A program made the translations under genes and the position numbers. The notes beneath the pieces are model-generated. The model saw only the letters and a list, made by a program, of their open reading frames with translations. It had not been told where the DNA came from and did no database searches. This document shows positions 6,976 through 9,964 of a DNA stretch of 9,964 bases, in pieces (within the stretch, counting starts at the first letter, position 1; the number at the start of each line of letters is the position of its first letter). Location of the stretch: NCBI GenBank assembly GCA_022848805.1, contig JAJISI010000042.1, forward strand, positions 1 through 9,964, given 5' to 3'. The stretch comes from Thermoplasmatota archaeon. Lineage in GTDB: Archaea > Thermoplasmatota > Thermoplasmata > UBA10834.

Positions 6976-7244
6976 TCAGCTTCCTCCTTGACCATGATGA
7001 TGCACTCGGCCGGGCACTCGTTCGCGCAGATCCCGCAGCCCTTGCAGTACCTCAGGTCGATATTCGGTTTACCGTCCACGAGCTCTATCGCCGCGTCCGG
7101 GCAGAACTTCCAGCAAAGCGTGCACTTCCTGCACTTGTCGAGGTCCACGACCGGTCTGAATACCCTCCATAGACCGGTCATGTTCACAGTGCTTGGAGTG
7201 TCTGAGATGGGTGTCAGTGGTATGTCCTCGTATGACCTGCTCAT
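6972..7244 (-). CDS. porD: Pyruvate:ferredoxin oxidoreductase, delta (ferredoxin-like) subunit
   Basis: Electron-transfer subunit with two [4Fe-4S] clusters, 90 residues. The clusters are CRKCTLCWKFCP (Cys 38, 41, 44, 48) and CKGCGICANECP (Cys 67, 70, 73, 77), the complete 2[4Fe-4S] ferredoxin pattern. The roughly 35-residue N-terminal arm and WRVFRPVVDLDKC are as in other PorD. I chose ATG 7244-7242: it overlaps the porG stop (ATGA) and has GGGAGGT about six bases upstream. A longer open frame to 7466 only reads through porG in the wrong frame. The gene passes electrons from the PorAB active site to external ferredoxin and is coupled to porA by a four-base overlap. Confidence 0.95.
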   Translation of the reverse strand: MSRSYEDIPLTPISDTPSTVNMTGLWRVFRPVVDLDKCRKCTLCWKFCPDAAIELVDGKPNIDLRYCKGCGICANECPAECIIMVKEEAE

Positions 7245-7816
7245 GTCGAGACCTCCCGCGTGCGTTTGTACGCCTCCCGGGCGGCTGCGACGTTCTCCTC
7301 CTTCTTCACAGGGGCCTTCTCCCGAATGCTCTCGACCATCGCCTCGAGAGAGACTTCGTCGCATATCCTTGAGAATCCACCCATGATTGCCGTGTTGACG
7401 ATCGGCGTGACCTTGGACCCTATACCGTGAGCCGCGGCGATCGATGTGGCGTCCAGCGTGAAACATCTGAAACCTCCGGGGAGGGATGGCAAGCGTCTGC
7501 CATCAGGATAGTTGATGAAGGTCGTTCCGTCGCGTTTCAGACCCTCCAGCACGTCGATCCCCTTCAGTAAAGAGCTATCAAGTACGACGACATAGTCAGG
7601 TTCATAGATGCTCGACCGAATCCTAATGGGGGTTGCGTCTATGCGCGTGAACGCGGTGACCGGGGCGCCTCTACGTTCAACCCCGAAGAACGGGAACGAA
7701 GCGACCTCGAACCCCATATTGAAGGCCGCATTCGCGAGTATTTCGGAAGCGACCACGACGCCCTGGCCACCTCGTCCATGGAACCTGACTTCTATCAAGG
7801 AATGTACCCTATCCAC
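7241..7816 (-). CDS. porG: Pyruvate:ferredoxin oxidoreductase, gamma subunit
   Basis: Gamma subunit of Por and first gene of the operon. The family start IEVRFHGRGGQGVV is followed by ASEILANAAF, FPFFGVERRGAPVTAFTRID (41-60), DYVVVLDSSLL and IVNTAIMGGFSRI, all typical of PorG. Length is 191 residues from GTG 7816, close to the family's usual 175-190. An alternative is TTG at 7798-7796, which would begin MIEVRFHGRGGQG exactly as many homologues do, but no good Shine-Dalgarno precedes either. The TATA-like box at 7835-7843 puts the RNA start near 7813, so GTG 7816 would need an initiation slightly further upstream; the exact start is uncertain. The 3' end overlaps porD by four bases. Confidence 0.92.
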   Translation of the reverse strand: MDRVHSLIEVRFHGRGGQGVVVASEILANAAFNMGFEVASFPFFGVERRGAPVTAFTRIDATPIRIRSSIYEPDYVVVLDSSLLKGIDVLEGLKRDGTTFINYPDGRRLPSLPGGFRCFTLDATSIAAAHGIGSKVTPIVNTAIMGGFSRICDEVSLEAMVESIREKAPVKKEENVAAAREAYKRTREVST

Positions 7817-7834
7817 GTGTTAGCACTTCTGAGG

Positions 7835-7843
7835 TATTAATCA
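7835..7843 (-). promoter_or_regulatory. Candidate TATA box of the porGDAB operon
   Basis: The minus strand reads TGATTAATACC around here, the only AT-rich element upstream of porG. Its centre is about 24 bases from the proposed GTG start, so the mRNA would be leaderless or have a very short leader. Confidence 0.45.
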
Positions 7844-7854
7844 TTCACCGAACT

Positions 7855-7888
7855 ACCATTTGGATGTCCGCGCGGACTGCACAATGGT
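7855..7888. promoter_or_regulatory. 34-bp interrupted palindrome, candidate operator between por and the RNA-binding gene
   Basis: The core GTCCGCGCGGAC (7866-7877) is a perfect 12-bp palindrome. ACCATT (7855-7860) and AATGGT (7883-7888) form a second inverted pair with the same centre (7871/7872), so the dyad is nested and spans 34 bp. It lies upstream of both candidate TATA boxes: that of por to the left and that of the plus-strand gene to the right. It could be an operator for a dimeric regulator. An RNA hairpin is the alternative if transcription starts further upstream. Confidence 0.5.
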
Positions 7889-7910
7889 GAAGGTGGCCGA
7901 CGGCACACTC

Positions 7911-7920
7911 ATTTTACATA
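7911..7920 (+). promoter_or_regulatory. Candidate TATA box of the RNA-binding protein gene
   Basis: ATTTTACATA is centred about 28 bases before ATG 7944, the spacing of a leaderless archaeal transcript. A second AT-rich run (CATATATT, 7931-7938) is too close to that ATG to act as its TATA box. Confidence 0.45.
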
Positions 7921-7943
7921 CCGAACCGGCCATATATTCGCCG

Positions 7944-8381
7944 ATGAGGGGACCGTTCTCATCGCTTCACGCAAGGGCATCGTGTCACGCTACCGAGGTG
8001 CTTGACAGGGTGAAACAGGCCATGTTGAACACGGTCGGTGAGATGGAGCTCGAGACCAAACACACAACGGGACATCATGGCAACGAGATAGTCGTCGTGG
8101 AGGCGCACATCACGGACGCCAGAGCAATGAGGCATCTCTTCGAGAGCCTGCCCAAGAATGACAGAGAGCAGCTATCTAACACGCTCCCAGAGAGGCTCGA
8201 TGACTCATGCAACCTGTTCCTACGCGTGGATAAGCAGTCTGCCTATGACGGAAGGGTCGTCCTCGCGAGGTCGGACGACGTCATCGTCATCCGGCTGAAA
8301 GTCAACGCGTACCCAGCGAAAAAGGAGATCGCAGTTCAGAAGACCGCGGAGTTCATAAGCGGCTTAGACCAGGGAGAATGA
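7944..8381 (+). CDS. Predicted archaeal exosome-associated RNA-binding protein (COG1325-like)
   Basis: A 145-residue protein that resembles the archaeal RNA-binding family predicted to work with the exosome. Recognisable features are an N-terminal strand and helix with SCHATE and DRVKQAMLN (13-29), GHHGNEIVVVEAHI (43-56), LPERLDD (81-87), the signature LFLRVDKQSAYDG (91-103), SDDVIVIRLKVNAYPAKKE (110-128) and a C-terminal helix. Family members are about 140-155 residues and start just before the first strand, which favours ATG 7944. The frame is open to TTG 7860, with another ATG at 7884, but those add a segment not expected in the family and would put the palindrome inside the gene. No Shine-Dalgarno is seen. 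The role in RNA processing comes from family knowledge, not from catalytic residues. Confidence 0.8.
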   Translation: MRGPFSSLHARASCHATEVLDRVKQAMLNTVGEMELETKHTTGHHGNEIVVVEAHITDARAMRHLFESLPKNDREQLSNTLPERLDDSCNLFLRVDKQSAYDGRVVLARSDDVIVIRLKVNAYPAKKEIAVQKTAEFISGLDQGE

Positions 8382-8410
8382 GTGACCACCTGCCGCCTCG
8401 ATTACGATTC

Positions 8411-8420
8411 ATTCATATAT
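8411..8420 (+). promoter_or_regulatory. TATA box of the tRNA-Leu gene
   Basis: ATTCATATAT lies about 36 bases before the first tRNA base. Transcription would start near 8442, leaving about ten bases of 5' leader for RNase P. It lies in the 70-base gap after the RNA-binding gene. Confidence 0.55.
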
Positions 8421-8451
8421 CGAGCTGATGATGCTGCATGGCCTACAGACC

Positions 8452-8539
8452 GCAGGGGTAGCCAAGTCTGGCCAACGGCGCAAGGCTTAGGACCTTGTCC
8501 AGCAGTGGTTCCGCGGTTCGAATCCGCGCCCCTGCACCA
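8452..8539 (+). tRNA. tRNA-Leu, anticodon UAG, with encoded CCA
   Basis: The acceptor stem GCAGGGG (8452-8458) pairs with CCCCTGC (8529-8535), followed by discriminator A and an encoded CCA (8537-8539). The D arm is GCC/GGC. The anticodon stem CAAGG/CCTTG encloses the loop CTTAGGA (8486-8492), giving anticodon TAG at 8488-8490, which reads CUA-type leucine codons. A long variable arm with CCA/TGG pairing makes it a type II tRNA, as expected for leucine. The T arm is CGCGG-TTCGAAT-CCGCG. No intron is visible: stem and loop are contiguous. Confidence 0.97.
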
Positions 8540-8554
8540 CTGGCGTTGGCGATG

Positions 8555-8587
8555 AGCGGTTCTACGGTTTCCTACCGCTTCTTGTTT
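8555..8587 (+). terminator. Possible hairpin and T-rich terminator after tRNA-Leu
   Basis: AGCGGT (8555-8560) pairs with ACCGCT (8574-8579) around a 13-base loop, followed by TCTTGTTT. It sits 16 bases past the tRNA and before the next promoter. Archaea often stop at T-runs alone, so the hairpin may not matter. Confidence 0.3.
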
Positions 8588-8598
8588 GACAACAACGT

Positions 8599-8607
8599 AC
8601 TATATAC
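8599..8607 (+). promoter_or_regulatory. TATA box of the PAS-protein gene
   Basis: ACTATATACC is a good TATA match. Its position implies an RNA start near 8629, which excludes the upstream in-frame TTG at 8586 as the start and supports ATG 8640. Confidence 0.6.
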
Positions 8608-8639
8608 CGTTTCGACATAGCCCATCTCGAGGCAGAAGG

Positions 8640-9038
8640 ATGATAGGCAAGTTACCAGATGAAACTCTGCAAGCAGTCATGGAAACGCTCCCAGTCGAGT
8701 TCTCAGTCGTGGACGAGAACGACGAACTAGCGGCATGGAACAAGCACGACACCAGGATCTTCAAGCGACCAGAGGCGGCCGTAGGCATGAACGTCAGAGA
8801 CTGCCATCCACACAAGTCCGTCGAGAAGGTGATTGCGATACTCTCGGAGATGAAAGATGGGAAGATGGACAAGGCCCGATTCTGGATCGACCTTGGCGAG
8901 GGCGAGGCTAGGCGGAAGGTGATGATAGAGTACTACGCTCTGCGGTCACCGACTGGCAAGTACCTGGGCTGTCTCGAGGCCTCTCAGGACATCACTGACA
9001 TCATGGCTATCGACGGACAAAAGAGAATACTGGATTGA
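8640..9038 (+). CDS. Stand-alone PAS-domain sensor protein (DUF438-type PAS)
   Basis: Small cytoplasmic protein of 132 residues made almost wholly of one PAS domain. It shows ETLPVEFSVVDENDELAAWNK (15-35), RIFKRPEAAVGMNVRDCHPHKSVEKV (39-64), FWIDLGEG (81-88), VMIEYYALRSPTGKYLGCLEASQDIT (94-119) and a short exit helix. The pattern matches the PAS unit at the end of DUF438/hemerythrin-linked proteins, including the conserved CHP (55-57). No kinase, receiver, DNA-binding or hemerythrin domain is attached, so any signal must pass to a separate partner. ATG 8640 fits the promoter; AGAAGG just before it is a weak ribosome-binding site. The bound ligand cannot be told from sequence. The next gene encodes a membrane protein that could be a partner, but it appears to have its own promoter. 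Confidence 0.85.
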   Translation: MIGKLPDETLQAVMETLPVEFSVVDENDELAAWNKHDTRIFKRPEAAVGMNVRDCHPHKSVEKVIAILSEMKDGKMDKARFWIDLGEGEARRKVMIEYYALRSPTGKYLGCLEASQDITDIMAIDGQKRILD

Positions 9039-9063
9039 GGACAGACGTGGAACTCCGAGTGAG

Positions 9064-9071
9064 GGTTTAAG
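9064..9071 (+). promoter_or_regulatory. Candidate TATA box of the six-helix membrane protein
   Basis: GGTTTAAG is centred about 34 bases before ATG 9102, giving a leader of a few bases. GAGGA at 9096-9100 is almost adjacent to the ATG, too near for a normal ribosome-binding site. Confidence 0.4.
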
Positions 9072-9101
9072 ACTCCTCGGACAAATCCAGGACCTGAGGA
9101 A

Positions 9102-9728
9102 ATGAGTTCGCAACCTGAAGACATCCCACGATGGATGCGATTTTCGTCATACCGCAACTTTGAAGGGAAGGAGTCGTCGACGCGTCGAAAGAACAGATTC
9201 GTAGTACTGTGCTTGCTCGGCACCTTCGTCGCTCTCAGCATTGTTACATATCATGTGTACCCCATTGTCTTTCACTTGCCAGTACTCGCAGCTTGCGTGG
9301 TTACGCTCGCAGCCGTGGCGCTCGGCATCAGAGATTGCACCATCAAAGTCGCGTCGGCCTATATCGTTGTGGGGACTGGGCTCAATTCGATGATGACCTT
9401 CATCGCCGTGGATGAAGGGACATTATCGGTCAAGATAGCGCTTGCCGGAGTAATCCTATTCACGGGCTTGACGGGCCTTCTAATCATTCCCCGAACAAAG
9501 GTCAAGCTCTCAATATTGAAGAACGGTGCAATCATGGGCACGGCCGTGGCAATATTCGTCGCCAGCTTGGCTTCTGGCTCAGTGCCATCCGACGGGATCA
9601 TGGCATATGCAAGATTGTGGCTGGTAGCGGCCATAGCCCCGATGACATTCTTGGTCGTGATGACTTTCCTAACCCTGGTAGCATATCACCGGACCGAGCA
9701 AACACTCCCCTCTGACAAATGGGTTTGA
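9102..9728 (+). CDS. Six-helix integral membrane protein, unknown function
   Basis: A 208-residue protein I do not recognise. It has a polar, basic N-terminus of about 31 residues (ending SSTRRKNR), then hydrophobic segments at about 32-53, 56-76, 81-103, 109-130, 140-159 and 168-196, and a short polar C-terminus. Short loops connect the helices, with RTKVK between the fourth and fifth. Positive charges before helix 1 suggest that the N-terminus is inside. There are no charged residues in the helices that would point to a transporter mechanism, and no obvious enzyme motif. It follows the PAS gene by 63 bases on the same strand. Real coding is supported by the regular helix pattern and clear start and stop. 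Confidence 0.75.
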   Translation: MSSQPEDIPRWMRFSSYRNFEGKESSTRRKNRFVVLCLLGTFVALSIVTYHVYPIVFHLPVLAACVVTLAAVALGIRDCTIKVASAYIVVGTGLNSMMTFIAVDEGTLSVKIALAGVILFTGLTGLLIIPRTKVKLSILKNGAIMGTAVAIFVASLASGSVPSDGIMAYARLWLVAAIAPMTFLVVMTFLTLVAYHRTEQTLPSDKWV

Positions 9729-9783
9729 GCATAGAGCGGGAGGATGCGTTGCATGCCACGCTGGAAGGTCCAACATCCGAGGG

Positions 9784-9964
9784 TCATCCCTTGCCCGACG
9801 AGTACGAGTCACAGCCCGCCTCGAACTCGGACTTCGACAAGAACTTCCGCCACTTGCCATCGGGATAGCAACCGCGGTGCTGCCCCTTCTTGGTGTACCA
9901 GATACATTTGATGCAGGTCCTGCCGGACTTCCTCCTCAATGAGGCTAGGATCTGGCGCTCCTCG
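9784..9964 (-). CDS. Small Cys-rich protein (3' part; 5' end outside window)
   Basis: The minus-strand frame is open from the right edge to TGA 9786-9784 and gives the last 59 codons. The visible part has four cysteines spaced CxxC (TCIKCIWY), then RGCYPDGKWRKFL after 11 residues and AGCDSY after 18 more. This suggests a small zinc or metal site. The region is rich in Lys, Arg and aromatic residues. I do not recognise a named family. Convergent with the membrane-protein gene; the 55 bases between (9729-9783) show no clear feature. Confidence 0.6.
   Translation of the reverse strand, partial: EERQILASLRRKSGRTCIKCIWYTKKGQHRGCYPDGKWRKFLSKSEFEAGCDSYSSGKG

Noticed and set aside
7860..7943. Upstream extension of the RNA-binding protein (TTG 7860 or ATG 7884).
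   Set aside because: The added residues do not fit the family start, and a TATA box sits 28 bases before ATG 7944. Not fully excluded.
9669..9860. Minus-strand 63-codon frame across the end of the six-helix membrane protein gene.
   Set aside because: It overlaps two better-supported genes and has an Arg/Ser/Pro-rich composition without motifs.
1..9964. Search for CRISPR arrays, insertion sequences, transposases and attachment sites, including integration at the tRNA-Leu.
   Set aside because: No regularly spaced repeats, no transposase-like protein, and no duplicated tRNA 3' end were seen.

Overview
The window reads as a piece of an archaeal chromosome. The signs are an archaeal-type leucyl-tRNA synthetase, a four-subunit pyruvate:ferredoxin oxidoreductase operon, a predicted archaeal exosome-associated RNA-binding protein, an archaeal NAD-kinase-like protein, a ribbon-helix-helix (RHH) gene beside an FtsZ-like gene, a tRNA-Leu with encoded CCA, and TATA-box promoters at about -26. 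The genus cannot be fixed from the sequence. A euryarchaeal or Thermoplasmatota-like lineage would fit, but this is a weak inference. Por points to anaerobic or ferredoxin-based carbon metabolism. I see no mobile element, CRISPR array or sign of recent transfer.

Layout. Bases 1-1753 (minus) hold the first 584 codons of leuS, preceded by a small two-helix membrane protein (1827-2129, minus). A 245-base divergent region carries a TATA box flanked by repeated AATGT/ACATT dyads and leads into a plus-strand pair: a tandem RHH regulator (2375-2758) and a short FtsZ/tubulin-superfamily GTPase (2859-3653). This pair resembles the cdrS-ftsZ2 arrangement of haloarchaea, but the GTPase stops soon after helix H7 and lacks the C-terminal domain. 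An ATP-NAD kinase family gene follows (3784-4893, plus). It converges with the porGDAB operon, which runs leftward from 7816 to 4898 with overlapping or abutting genes.

The region 7817-7943 lies between porG and a divergent RNA-binding protein gene (7944-8381, plus) and contains a 34-bp interrupted palindrome between two candidate promoters. Downstream on the plus strand come tRNA-Leu(UAG) at 8452-8539, a stand-alone PAS protein (8640-9038) and a six-helix membrane protein of unknown function (9102-9728). The right edge has the 3' part of a minus-strand gene for a small Cys-rich protein (9784-9964).

How the genes work together. LeuRS and tRNA-Leu serve translation. PorGDAB makes acetyl-CoA and reduced ferredoxin. 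The NAD-kinase-like protein may supply NADP. The RHH/FtsZ-like pair is the most interesting unit and suggests regulated cell division or membrane remodelling. Within operons, downstream genes have strong GGAGG ribosome-binding sites, while several promoter-proximal genes look leaderless or nearly so.
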